From: Chryseobacterium indologenes
GTDB lineage: Bacteria > Bacteroidota > Bacteroidia > Flavobacteriales > Weeksellaceae
Direction of reading: 5' to 3'
Length of the DNA: 64,000 bases
Assembly (NCBI RefSeq): GCF_002025665.1
Contig: NZ_CP018786.1
Span: 5,084,001 to 5,148,000, forward strand
Below are positions 1 to 7,417 of this stretch, in pieces (within the stretch, counting starts at the first letter, position 1; the number at the start of each line of letters is the position of its first letter). Under the pieces are notes generated by a model. The model made no database searches and had not been told where the DNA came from. It saw nothing but the letters and a program-made list of their open reading frames with translations. The translations under genes were made by a program, and so were the position numbers.

Positions 1-82
1 TGTAATCTGCATCGTTTAAAGCTTTAAACATTACTTCTCTAACTAGTTCTTTTTTCTCTTCTGAAATTGCTTGATAACTCAT
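1..82 (-). CDS. NHLP-leader RiPP precursor, 5' part only
   Basis: The gene runs off the left edge of the window, so only the first 27 codons are visible. The translation starts MSYQAISEEKKELVRE and differs from the next precursor (141-512) at only a few residues over this stretch. About 25 bases upstream of the start codon also match the region upstream of that gene. It is therefore very likely a recently duplicated precursor with a nitrile-hydratase-alpha-like leader (NHLP). The core peptide lies outside the window and its sequence is unknown. Confidence 0.7.
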   Translation of the reverse strand, partial: MSYQAISEEKKELVREVMFKALNDADY

Positions 83-140
83 AATTTTTGAATTTTTAAA
101 TGTTAATTAATTTTTTTGTTTTTATTTATTGTATCTAGAT

Positions 141-512
141 TTATACTATTTCTGCAGATGGTTCTGTTATACTACCACCAAAGCAGCTTAAGAACTGGCA
201 GCTTCCAATTGGAACTGTTTTACCTCCGGCAACCATTCCTAATTCTTCTTCTGATAATTCAAATTCTTCAATATCTCCTCCAAATAAAGCAAATGAAAGA
301 TATGATAGGTTGATGTAGTATGTATCATTATCTACTTGATCTACAACAGCGATTTTTTTGTTTCCTCCAAGAGTAAAGTCCGGGTGCAATTCTTTGATTG
401 CCTCAATAGGGTTACTTACTAATCTTGCTTTATAAGCTGCATCATTTAAAGCTTTGAACATAACGTCTCTAACTAGTTCTTTTTTCTCTTCCGAGATGGC
501 TTGATAACTCAT
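141..512 (-). CDS. NHLP-leader family RiPP precursor
   Basis: A 123-residue protein built like NHLP precursors, whose leader is a degraded nitrile hydratase alpha fold. The N-terminal half has the family pattern of an acidic/basic helix, a SNPIEAIKEL segment (residues 33-42) and a VVDQ strand (57-60). The leader ends at an AGG motif (95-97) of the double-glycine type cut by peptidase-containing ABC exporters. The predicted core is about 26 residues with two Cys and several Ser/Thr, so thioether or azoline modification is possible. No modification enzyme is in the window. The leader is almost identical to that of the partial gene at 1-82. The class is inferred from leader architecture; the product is unknown. 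Confidence 0.75.
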   Translation of the reverse strand: MSYQAISEEKKELVRDVMFKALNDAAYKARLVSNPIEAIKELHPDFTLGGNKKIAVVDQVDNDTYYINLSYLSFALFGGDIEEFELSEEELGMVAGGKTVPIGSCQFLSCFGGSITEPSAEIV

Positions 513-647
513 AATTTCTAAATTTTTAAGTTTTAATGTTTATTTTATTTTTATATTCTTTATTTCAGGCGCACACTGCTCCAGAGAAGGCTTTTTGAAG
601 CGCCTTCCAGACAACAATTATGACTTATATGGCGGGTGATCTTTTAG

Positions 648-1622
648 TTAGAAACTAAAGAGATATCTTTTAATAATCCCCCTAGAGTTTGTTTCCATGG
701 ATAGGAATAAACTGGAGAAAAGGGGTTTAAGGATAGAGATATATTTTGAATCCATGACTTTATCTTTCCATTCATTAATTTGTAATTCATCAAATTTTTG
801 GAATGAGTAAAGGGAAAATTTCATGTCAAAGAATTGTAATATTAATTTTATCTCCGGATTTTTTATTTTTTTTCCTTCAATTCCAGCAAATGCCAATGAA
901 AAAAGCCTTTGTTCGTCTTCATTATTTTTCGTCAAGGTGATGATAGCTTTCACAACGATTGTAACCGTTTGACAAACATTAATCACTTCACTTTCTTTTT
1001 CAATGTTAAAATTATGTGTCCAATGACCTACAGGATAGGCAAATTGATCTCCATCAATTAAATATTTTAACATATCATTACACAAACTAAATGCTCTATC
1101 TACTTCATTAAATAAAAGATGTGTTTTAATTATATTTTGTATCTGCAGCGTCTTATGGGTGAATAACTCAGGATATTTTCCCAAAAGATAATCATCATTT
1201 TGAATGGCTAGATGAGAGTATTGAACTGATTTTTCATAATGATTCAATTTATAATGATAAAGTGCCATTATTGGATAATAACCCATATATAAAATAGCCT
1301 TTTCATTCTCATTTAGATCTACTGTCATCATGCATTCGTTAATCGTCATACATGTCTCTTCAGATCTTATATCTTTTTTTTGTAATTCGATAGCAAGGTT
1401 AGAGAATAATAAAAATAGTTCATTAGTAATCTCAACATTCTCTGTTCTTACCTCTTGATCAATAAGTTCAGTTAATTTTTCTCTTGTTAATTTTTCCAAT
1501 TTTAAAAGTGGCATGTCTTCATTTTGAAACATAATTTTGAGAAAACTATTTATTGTTTGCATAGAGTACTTTGAATGCATTGGTCTCTCCAAAGTGTTTC
1601 CTAAATTCTGACTAACCATCAT
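648..1622 (-). CDS. uncharacterised helical protein, TPR-like, between RiPP precursors
   Basis: I do not recognise a named family. The 324-residue protein has no signal peptide or membrane segment. It is rich in paired amphipathic helices, and the middle (about 110-200) has TPR-like spacing (ALYHYKLNHYEKSVQYSHLA). It may be a solenoid scaffold or regulator. It lies between two NHLP precursor genes on the same strand, so a role in making, recognising or regulating those peptides is possible but is inferred from position only. The first two codons are both ATG, and an internal Met (residue 15) is an alternative start. Confidence 0.6.
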   Translation of the reverse strand: MMVSQNLGNTLERPMHSKYSMQTINSFLKIMFQNEDMPLLKLEKLTREKLTELIDQEVRTENVEITNELFLLFSNLAIELQKKDIRSEETCMTINECMMTVDLNENEKAILYMGYYPIMALYHYKLNHYEKSVQYSHLAIQNDDYLLGKYPELFTHKTLQIQNIIKTHLLFNEVDRAFSLCNDMLKYLIDGDQFAYPVGHWTHNFNIEKESEVINVCQTVTIVVKAIITLTKNNEDEQRLFSLAFAGIEGKKIKNPEIKLILQFFDMKFSLYSFQKFDELQINEWKDKVMDSKYISILKPLFSSLFLSMETNSRGIIKRYLFSF

Positions 1623-1737
1623 ACTATTAAAATTACATGTTAAATTATTTTTTTTTAAGTTCTCACTATTATTTATTCTGAGCAGTCATGGATAACAATT
1701 CTTTTTGTATGGCTTCTACATTCCATGATATTGCTTT

Positions 1738-2067
1738 TTATATTTTAATACAATTTTTAAAAGCAGGAAATAAAGAGTCTGTTAAATCTTTCCAAATCAT
1801 TTGTCCTCCTCCTGCGATTATTTCTAATTGTTCTTCTGTCAGTTCTGTATTCTCTAACTCCGGCTCTGCTGGTATATTCAAATACACTTTAGATTTATCT
1901 GTCTGATCAACAACAACCAGCTCTTTTCCCTCAGGCAAAACCACTACTACACCTGTCAGTTTTTCTATTGCTTCTATTGGGTTTGAGAGTAGTTCTTTTC
2001 TAAATTCCGCATCCTCCCAAGCTTTAGATATAACTGCCTGTATAATTTGTTCTTTTTTGTCTTCCAT
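1738..2067 (-). CDS. NHLP-leader family RiPP precursor
   Basis: A 109-residue precursor with the clearest NHLP leader in the window: an N-terminal helix with AWEDAEFRKELLSNPIEAIE (16-35), then LPEGKELVVVDQT (44-56), an IPAEPELEN segment, and acidic TEEQLEIIAGG ending at residue 87. The core after the double glycine is about 22 residues with one Cys, few Thr/Ser and several aromatics (starting GQMIWKD). That is unlike the Cys/Ser-rich core of the 141-512 gene. Its start lies just below the 124-bp tandem repeat array, which therefore forms its upstream region. The class is assigned from the leader; the modification type is unknown. Confidence 0.8.
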   Translation of the reverse strand: MEDKKEQIIQAVISKAWEDAEFRKELLSNPIEAIEKLTGVVVVLPEGKELVVVDQTDKSKVYLNIPAEPELENTELTEEQLEIIAGGGQMIWKDLTDSLFPAFKNCIKI

Positions 2068-2110
2068 AACATTGCCATTTTGTTGATGTAAAGGTAAAAT
2101 GCTTTCTTTT

Positions 2111-2889
2111 TATAGATTTGCCAAGTTTTACTTCAAAACTGTCAGTTCTATTTCTTTTCGTTAATTATCTTTTTTTAACATCTGCTCCTGATAATTTCCA
2201 TTTTTAATAAGGTAAAAGTAGAAAGTATTTTCTCTATAGATTTGCCAAGTTTTACTTCAAAACTGTCAGTTCTATTTCTTTTCGTTAATTATCTTTTTTT
2301 AACATCTGCTCCTGATAATTTCCATTTTTAATAAGGTAAAAGTAGAAAGTATTTTCTCTATAGATTTGCCAAGTTTTACTTCAAAACTGTCAGCTCTTTT
2401 TCTTTTCCTTCAGTTATCATTTTTAGCATCTGCTCCTGATAACTTCCTTTTTTAATAAGGTAAAAGTAGAAAGTATTTTCTCTATAGATTTGCCAAGTTT
2501 TACTTCAAAACTGTCAGCTCTTTTTCTTTTCATTCAGTTATCATTTTCAGCATCTGCTCCTGATAACTTCCTTTTTCAATAAGGTAAAAATAGAAAGTTG
2601 TTTCTCTATAGATTTGCCAAGTTTTACTTCAAAACTGTCAGCTCTTTTTCTTTTCTTTCTGTTATCATTTTCAGTATCTGCTCCTGATAACTTCCTTTTT
2701 CAATAAAGTAAAGATAGAAAGTTGTTTCTCTATAGATTTGCCAAGTTTTACTTCAAAACTGTCAGCTCTTTTTCTTTTCGTTCAGTTATCACTTTTAGCA
2801 TCTGCTCCTGATAACTTTCTTTTTCAATAAGGTAAAGGTAGAAAGTTGTTTCTCTATAAATTTGCCAGCTTTTACTTCAAAACTGTCAA
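2111..2889. repeat. 124-bp tandem repeat array, about 6.3 copies
   Basis: The motif TATAGATTTGCCAAG starts at 2111, 2235, 2359, 2483, 2607 and 2731, with a variant (TATAAATTTGCC) at 2855, so the period is exactly 124 bp each time. Each full unit contains a short inverted repeat AGTTTT-ACTTC-AAAACT. Each also has a second hairpin that is ATTATC/GATAAT in the first two units and GTTATC/GATAAC in later ones, i.e. a paired change. The TAGATTTG in most units fits the Bacteroidota -7 box TAnnTTTG on the plus strand, but no matching -33 box is evident. No open reading frame spans the units. The array fills the gap between the cyclase stop codon (2903) and the precursor start (2067). Confidence 0.9.
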
Positions 2890-2902
2890 TGATTACTATC
2901 TG

Positions 2903-4861
2903 TTACATTCTTTCCGAATTGACTTCTACAAAGTACATCTTAAGCTCTCCTTTTCCTTTTGCCTGGATATTTCCGCGGTATTCAAAAACAAAGCAGTCTT
3001 CATTTTTAATAAGGTGATAAAGCGATTCGCTTATATTTACTTTTCCTACCATCCCATTACTTTCTATTCTGCTGGCTGTATTGACAGTATCTCCCCACAC
3101 ATCGTACTGAAACTTTTTCACGCCAACAATTCCTGCGACAATAGGTCCTGCATGAATTCCTAATCGCATTTCAAAAGCAGGCTTATTTGTTTGTATGTTT
3201 TCAGTTTTTCTTTCCGCCATAAACCCTTGCATTTCAAGTCCGGCTAAAACAATATTCTTCAATGAATTCTGATCAGGCTTCGGAATTCCTCCCGCAGCCA
3301 TATAGGAATCCCCTATTGTTTTTATTTTTTCAATTTGATATTTTTCAGAGATAAGATCAAAGGCCCTAAAACATACATTTATTTCTTCTACCAAACTCTG
3401 AGGAGACATTTTTTCTGCCGTTTGTGTAAAAGATTTAAAATCTGTAAACAGAATGGATACCAAATTAAAATCTCTGGCATTTACGCTTCCTTTTTGTTTT
3501 AGCTCTTCAGCAATCTCTTCCGGAAGAATATTCAGCAAAAGCTCTTCTGAACGATCTTTCTCTACTCTCAGAGCTTCTCTGGATTTTCTTACAAAATTGA
3601 GCCTGTTCCATAAACCACCGGCTACAACAAGGATAAAGCATAAAGAAACAATGACAATATTCCTTTGTTTTTCTTGTTCTTGTACCTCTTCCTTATGTTT
3701 TATCTGAATGGTATGTTCTCTCTTTACATAGGCGATACTATCCGTTAACTGCTGTTTCTGAAACTCCATATTCATCATCCTGTTGGAAGTTTCTTTAGAG
3801 TTTAAACTATCTTCAAAAATATTTGATTTTTCATAATAGCTAAGAGCTCTCTTATCATCGTTCAGTTTTTTATAAGACTGGTACAGACAGTCGCAAGCAT
3901 CTTTTTTTAAGCTGAGAGATCCAATTTTTTGAGCAATAGCAAATCCCTTATTACATAGCTTTACCGCTTCATTATTTTTTCCTTGCTCTATATAAATATT
4001 ACCGATAGCAATTTGAGAATCACCTATATATTGCTGGCTGTTCATTTCTTTTGCCAGTTGTAATGTATTATTGAAATATGCCAGAGCGTTAGAATAGTCC
4101 AGCTTTTTATAAAATAAAGTTCCTAGATTATTAAGTACTTCTATTTTAATCTGCTTATCATTTTGTTCGTTCGCAATACTAAGGGCTTTATTTAGGTTTT
4201 TATAAGCAAGATCAAAATCTTTCATCCTAACCTGAATAGATCCGGTTGAATTTAAGTTCTGAGCAATAGCCTTTACATCATTCACTTTTTTATAGACATC
4301 ATATGCTCTTTTATAATATTTCAAAGCGCTGGTATAATCTTCAAGCTTAGAATAAATACCACCTATATTTTGAGTGGTTATTGCTATTGTCTTCGGATCT
4401 TTAATTTCCTTCTGTAGCTCCAATACTTTCTGGTAGCAGCTTAGGGCCTGAGGCAGTTTACCTAAGTAATAATAAGTTCCGCCCATGTTATTGGTAACTG
4501 AAGATATTCCTAATTTATATCCGGATTTCTTATATTCAGAGATACTTTTTTCAAAATATGAAAGAGACTGAACATAATTTCCCTGAAGAGAGTAGGAAAT
4601 CGCCAAATAGCTGTAACAATCTCCCGCTTTTTTAAAGTCTTTATTTTCGTAGTAACTCTCCAGACTCTTATTAAAGTATATTACAGATTCCGCAAAATTC
4701 CCTGATTCCTGTTTCTTTATACCAATATTCAAAAGACTGTCTGCTTTGTTTTTAGTGATTGTAGATTGATTCTCTTTTTTAACATGGGTCTGAGAAAAAG
4801 CTCTAGGGTGATTTCCGATAAATAAAAAACAAAAAAACAATATGTATTTATAATTTATCAT
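2903..4861 (-). CDS. TPR-repeat class III adenylate/guanylate cyclase, membrane anchored
   Basis: A 652-residue sensor-type cyclase. An N-terminal signal peptide (about 1-24) leads into roughly seven TPR motifs (about 40-350), a coiled stretch, one membrane segment (about 402-418) and a cytosolic class III cyclase domain (about 440-650). The two metal-binding Asp are visible in FTDFKSF (Asp474) and GDSYMA (Asp518). The Lys of KIKTIGDS (514) and the Asp of YDVWGD are the ATP-selecting type, and NTASR supplies the transition-state Asn and Arg. All catalytic positions look intact, so it should make cAMP. The TPR part would be periplasmic. It stands among RiPP precursors, but no link is proven. 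Confidence 0.9.
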   Translation of the reverse strand: MINYKYILFFCFLFIGNHPRAFSQTHVKKENQSTITKNKADSLLNIGIKKQESGNFAESVIYFNKSLESYYENKDFKKAGDCYSYLAISYSLQGNYVQSLSYFEKSISEYKKSGYKLGISSVTNNMGGTYYYLGKLPQALSCYQKVLELQKEIKDPKTIAITTQNIGGIYSKLEDYTSALKYYKRAYDVYKKVNDVKAIAQNLNSTGSIQVRMKDFDLAYKNLNKALSIANEQNDKQIKIEVLNNLGTLFYKKLDYSNALAYFNNTLQLAKEMNSQQYIGDSQIAIGNIYIEQGKNNEAVKLCNKGFAIAQKIGSLSLKKDACDCLYQSYKKLNDDKRALSYYEKSNIFEDSLNSKETSNRMMNMEFQKQQLTDSIAYVKREHTIQIKHKEEVQEQEKQRNIVIVSLCFILVVAGGLWNRLNFVRKSREALRVEKDRSEELLLNILPEEIAEELKQKGSVNARDFNLVSILFTDFKSFTQTAEKMSPQSLVEEINVCFRAFDLISEKYQIEKIKTIGDSYMAAGGIPKPDQNSLKNIVLAGLEMQGFMAERKTENIQTNKPAFEMRLGIHAGPIVAGIVGVKKFQYDVWGDTVNTASRIESNGMVGKVNISESLYHLIKNEDCFVFEYRGNIQAKGKGELKMYFVEVNSERM

Positions 4862-5003
4862 AGCGAAAAGGATTTATAGCATTGGTATAAATTAAGTATA
4901 GGGTATATCAAATGAATCTCAGACAACGTTTTAGGTTCATTAAAAAATCGTATATAATTCTTGAAAAACATGAATTATACACGATTTATAGAACCTTTAC
5001 AAT

Positions 5004-5339
5004 CTACCCTCCACCAAAAATACTGCCATCAGAATTAACTGGTTTAATGTAGATGGGTGGGTCTCCTTCATTAGCACCGCCAGATATGATATCCAACTGT
5101 TCCTCGTCTAGTTCCATATCTTCCATATTCGGCTCTGCCGGAATATTTACAAAAATGGTAGAAGAGTCTGTTTGATCCACAAACGCAAGATTCTTTCCTG
5201 CGGGCAAATTAATAGGACTTCCCAAAAAATTCTCCATAGTAGCTACCGGATTCTGGATTAAACTGTTTTTAAATACAGGATCTTTCCATGCTTTTTTTAC
5301 AACAGACTGTAAAATTTCCTCGTCTTTGATTAAATTCAT
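5004..5339 (-). CDS. NHLP-leader family RiPP precursor
   Basis: A 111-residue precursor closely resembling the 1738-2067 gene in its leader: AWKDPVFKNSLIQNP (17-31), LPAGKNLAFVDQT (45-57), IPAEPNMED and EEQLDIISGG ending at 88. The core of about 23 residues has no Cys and is rich in Gly, Pro, Asp and Asn, ending in GGG, so thioether chemistry is excluded for it. Upstream of the start is a short AT-rich region with repeated CTGACA and CCGACA words near 5408-5435. The class is firm from the leader; the product and its modification are unknown. Confidence 0.8.
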   Translation of the reverse strand: MNLIKDEEILQSVVKKAWKDPVFKNSLIQNPVATMENFLGSPINLPAGKNLAFVDQTDSSTIFVNIPAEPNMEDMELDEEQLDIISGGANEGDPPIYIKPVNSDGSIFGGG

Positions 5340-5492
5340 AATTTTTTTTTTATTGTTAAACGGTATCTGTTCTAATATGGCATGGTAAATTTATTTTGTT
5401 TTAGACTGACAGAACTGACAAAAAAGCCGACAAAAAAAAAGAAGAAAATGAGGAAATATTCTTTCTGAAAATATTGAAATAGAAATTCAACG

Positions 5493-5532
5493 GAAATAAA
5501 AAAGCCCTCCGTAATACATTACAGAGGGCTTT
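5493..5532 (-). terminator. rho-independent terminator after the distal tRNA block
   Basis: AAAGCCCTC and GAGGGCTTT pair around an inner GTAAT/ATTAC stem. On the minus strand the hairpin is followed by a T run. It begins right after the Leu(TAA) tRNA at 5534. Confidence 0.85.
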
Positions 5533-5533
5533 G

Positions 5534-5617
5534 TACCCCAGACGGGACTTGAACCCGTACGTCCTTGCGGACACAGGATTTTAAGTCCTGCGTGTCTACC
5601 AGTTCCACCACCAGGGC
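5534..5617 (-). tRNA. tRNA-Leu (TAA)
   Basis: An 84-nt gene with a class II (long) variable arm, an anticodon loop CTTAAAA giving TAA, and T-loop TTCAAGT. The acceptor stem GCCCTGG/CTGGGGT pairs with wobbles, as in other leucine tRNAs. CCA is not encoded after the discriminator A. It is identical to the second copy at 5898-5981. Confidence 0.95.
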
Positions 5618-5626
5618 ATGGTGTGG

Positions 5627-5691
5627 GCAAAAAAAAAGATTCGAACCAGAGGTTCCAACCTTTTTAACGACTCTAAAAGAGAACTTTTAGA
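5627..5691 (-). pseudogene. decayed tRNA-Gly relic
   Basis: This segment occupies exactly the position that tRNA-Gly(GCC) has in the neighbouring duplicate block, between the same flanking bases (GGTGTGG on one side, ATAGTGCGG on the other). It still aligns in the T arm (GATTCGAACC) and at CCAACCTT, but the acceptor has become a poly-A tract and the anticodon arm cannot fold. It is 65 nt against 73 for the intact gene. I read it as a tRNA that decayed after block duplication. Confidence 0.65.
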
Positions 5692-5695
5692 ATAG

Positions 5696-5777
5696 TGCGG
5701 ATGAAGGGACTCGAACCCCCACGCCTCACAGCACCAGATCCTAAGTCTGGCGTGGCTACCAATTACACCACATCCGC
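5696..5777 (-). tRNA. tRNA-Leu (TAG)
   Basis: An 82-nt gene with perfect acceptor stem GCGGATG/CATCCGC, anticodon loop CTTAGGA (anticodon TAG), a long variable arm and T-loop TTCGAGT. CCA is not encoded. It differs from the copy at 6068-6149 by one base in the variable arm. Confidence 0.95.
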
Positions 5778-5863
5778 TGGTTTTGTTGATCTGAATATTC
5801 AGATTCAACCTGATTTCTTACAAATATAAGATTTTTATTTAAAGAACACTCTCTATTAAAACA

Positions 5864-5893
5864 AAAAACCCTCCGTAAGATATTACAGAGGGT
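5864..5893 (-). terminator. terminator after the proximal tRNA block
   Basis: ACCCTC/GAGGGT with an inner GTAA/TTAC stem, then a T-rich tail on the minus strand. It is a diverged copy of the terminator at 5493-5532, so the duplication included the terminator. Confidence 0.75.
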
Positions 5894-5897
5894 CTTG

Positions 5898-5981
5898 TAC
5901 CCCAGACGGGACTTGAACCCGTACGTCCTTGCGGACACAGGATTTTAAGTCCTGCGTGTCTACCAGTTCCACCACCAGGGC
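5898..5981 (-). tRNA. tRNA-Leu (TAA)
   Basis: The same 84-nt sequence as the tRNA at 5534-5617, with anticodon TAA and a long variable arm. It is the last gene of the intact Leu(TAG)-Gly(GCC)-Leu(TAA) block. Confidence 0.95.
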
Positions 5982-5987
5982 ATGGTG

Positions 5988-6063
5988 TGGAGCGAAAAAC
6001 GGGATTCGAACCCGCGACCCCAACCTTGGCAAGGTTGTGCTCTACCAGCTGAGCTATTTTCGC
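5988..6063 (-). tRNA. tRNA-Gly (GCC)
   Basis: Acceptor GCGAAAA/TTTTCGC, D arm AGCTCAGCTGGTAGAGC, anticodon loop with GCC, T-loop TTCGAAT. The 3' CCA appears to be encoded (5988-5990), unlike the leucine tRNAs here. This is the only intact glycine tRNA in the window. Confidence 0.95.
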
Positions 6064-6067
6064 ATAG

Positions 6068-6149
6068 TGCGGATGAAGGGACTCGAACCCCCACGCCTCA
6101 CGGCACCAGATCCTAAGTCTGGCGTGGCTACCAATTACACCACATCCGC
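6068..6149 (-). tRNA. tRNA-Leu (TAG)
   Basis: First gene of the minus-strand tRNA block. The acceptor GCGGATG/CATCCGC is perfect, the anticodon is TAG, and the variable arm is long. Only 4 nt separate it from tRNA-Gly. Confidence 0.95.
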
Positions 6150-6327
6150 TGGTTTTTTATATTGTAAGTTTTAAAGAGCTTGCTTCGTTTTTGTGAGTGC
6201 AAATATAGGACAATTTCCTTTACTACCAAACTTTTCAGGAAAAAAAAATAAAATTTCCATATTTTTTTTTCACGGCTTCTTTTATTACATTTCATTTTCT
6301 TACTTTTACATCGTTAATATTTACGAT

Positions 6328-6705
6328 ATGGAATTACAAGGAACGGTAAAGAAACTTTTTGATGCTCAAACATTTGCGAGCGGGTTTCAAAAAAGAGAAA
6401 TGGTTATTTTGACCCAGGAACAGTATCCACAGCCGATAAACATAGAATTTTTATCTGATAAAATCAGTTTATTAGATAACCTTAAAGAAGGAGAAAACGT
6501 AAAAGTAGGAATCAACATCAGAGGGAGAGAATGGGTTTCTCCTCAAGGTGAAACTAAATACTTCAACTCTATTACAGGGTGGAGAGTAGAGAAAGTTTTT
6601 GATAATGCTTCAGAACCTACTCAGGCTATGCCTCAGCAATCTGCATCTCCAGTTTCTAATGAGAATCCGTTTGCCGGAGACGACGATGATGATTTACCTT
6701 TCTAA
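6328..6705 (+). CDS. DUF3127 domain protein (OB-fold-like)
   Basis: A 125-residue protein, MELQGTVKKLFDAQTFASGF at the N terminus, typical of the Bacteroidota DUF3127 family. The first about 90 residues are the conserved beta-rich domain, with VKVGINIRGREW in the middle. The tail is a disordered linker (PTQAMPQQSASP) ending in an acidic DDDDDLPF motif. That tail resembles the C-terminal tip of single-stranded DNA-binding proteins, which recruits partners, so a nucleic-acid role is plausible but not proven. An upstream in-frame extension to 6193 lacks conserved sequence; the ATG at 6328 matches the family start. A terminator follows. Confidence 0.85.
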   Translation: MELQGTVKKLFDAQTFASGFQKREMVILTQEQYPQPINIEFLSDKISLLDNLKEGENVKVGINIRGREWVSPQGETKYFNSITGWRVEKVFDNASEPTQAMPQQSASPVSNENPFAGDDDDDLPF

Positions 6706-6728
6706 TTAAAGAATAAAGATCAAATATA

Positions 6729-6757
6729 AATCCTGCTTTTTGAAGTGGGATTTTTTT
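6729..6757 (+). terminator. terminator between DUF3127 gene and aat
   Basis: AATCCTGC and GTGGGATT form an 8-bp stem with two G-T wobbles, followed by seven T. The aat start codon is only 7 nt beyond the T run, so aat needs readthrough or a promoter inside this short gap. Confidence 0.7.
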
Positions 6758-6763
6758 CTAAAC

Positions 6764-7417
6764 ATGGTCCGATTAGACGAAAACGAGATTTCATTCCCCG
6801 ACCCAGAGCTGTATGATGGCCATGAGGGAGTAATTGCTTTTGGGGGCGATTTGTCCGTAGAACGTATTTGGTTTGCTTATCAGCTGGGCATTTTTCCATG
6901 GTACAATCCCGGAGAGGAAATCCTTTGGTGGTGTCCTGATCCAAGGTTTGTTCTTGTTCCTGAAGATTTAAAGGTTTCAAAATCTATGAGAAAGGTACTC
7001 AACAGAAATGTTTTTACTTTTTCTGAGAATAAAAACTTCAGAGAGGTAATCAGGAATTGCCAGCAGGCTACCCGAAAAGGACAGTCAGGCACATGGCTCT
7101 CTGATGAATTGATGGAGTCTTTTGTTCAACTCCATGAATATGGCTTAGCCAAAAGCATTGAAGTGTGGCAGGATGAAGAACTTGTAGGTGGTTTTTACGG
7201 ATTGCAGATTGGAAATGTATTCTGCGGAGAAAGTATGTTTGCTAAGGTAAGTAATGCTTCAAAAGCAGGATTTATCAACTTTGTAGAAAGTAACAAGGAC
7301 AATATTGAATTAATTGACTGTCAATCACATACTGAACATCTGGAGAGTCTGGGAGCAAAAATGATTACCAAAAAAGAATTTCTAAAAATCTTACACGAAA
7401 ATAATGAACGCAGATAA
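6764..7417 (+). CDS. aat: leucyl/phenylalanyl-tRNA--protein transferase
   Basis: A 217-residue cytosolic enzyme that adds Leu or Phe from aminoacyl-tRNA to proteins with N-terminal Arg or Lys, marking them for ClpAP-type degradation (N-degron pathway). Family signatures are FGGDLSVERIWFAYQLGIFPW near the N terminus, ILWWCPDPR, GTWLSDELMESFVQLHEYGLAKSIE in the middle and VGGFYGLQIGNVFCGESMF. The ATG at 6764 was chosen because conserved sequence begins there; the longer frame from 6740 would start inside the terminator stem-loop. The 3' end overlaps the EamA gene by 14 nt. Confidence 0.95.
   Translation: MVRLDENEISFPDPELYDGHEGVIAFGGDLSVERIWFAYQLGIFPWYNPGEEILWWCPDPRFVLVPEDLKVSKSMRKVLNRNVFTFSENKNFREVIRNCQQATRKGQSGTWLSDELMESFVQLHEYGLAKSIEVWQDEELVGGFYGLQIGNVFCGESMFAKVSNASKAGFINFVESNKDNIELIDCQSHTEHLESLGAKMITKKEFLKILHENNERR

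Noticed and set aside
2111..2889. CRISPR array
   Set aside because: The units are uniform 124-bp tandem copies in which the sequence between the conserved blocks is itself repeated; there are no unique spacers and no cas genes.
5596..6174. Small ORFs across the tRNA cluster
   Set aside because: They are translations of the tRNA genes and their antisense; the peptide patterns (for example NGIRTRDPNLGK) are well-known artefacts of tRNA loci.
6740..6763. Longer N terminus for Aat
   Set aside because: The added codons lie in the terminator hairpin and its T run and have no family sequence; conserved residues begin at the ATG at 6764.
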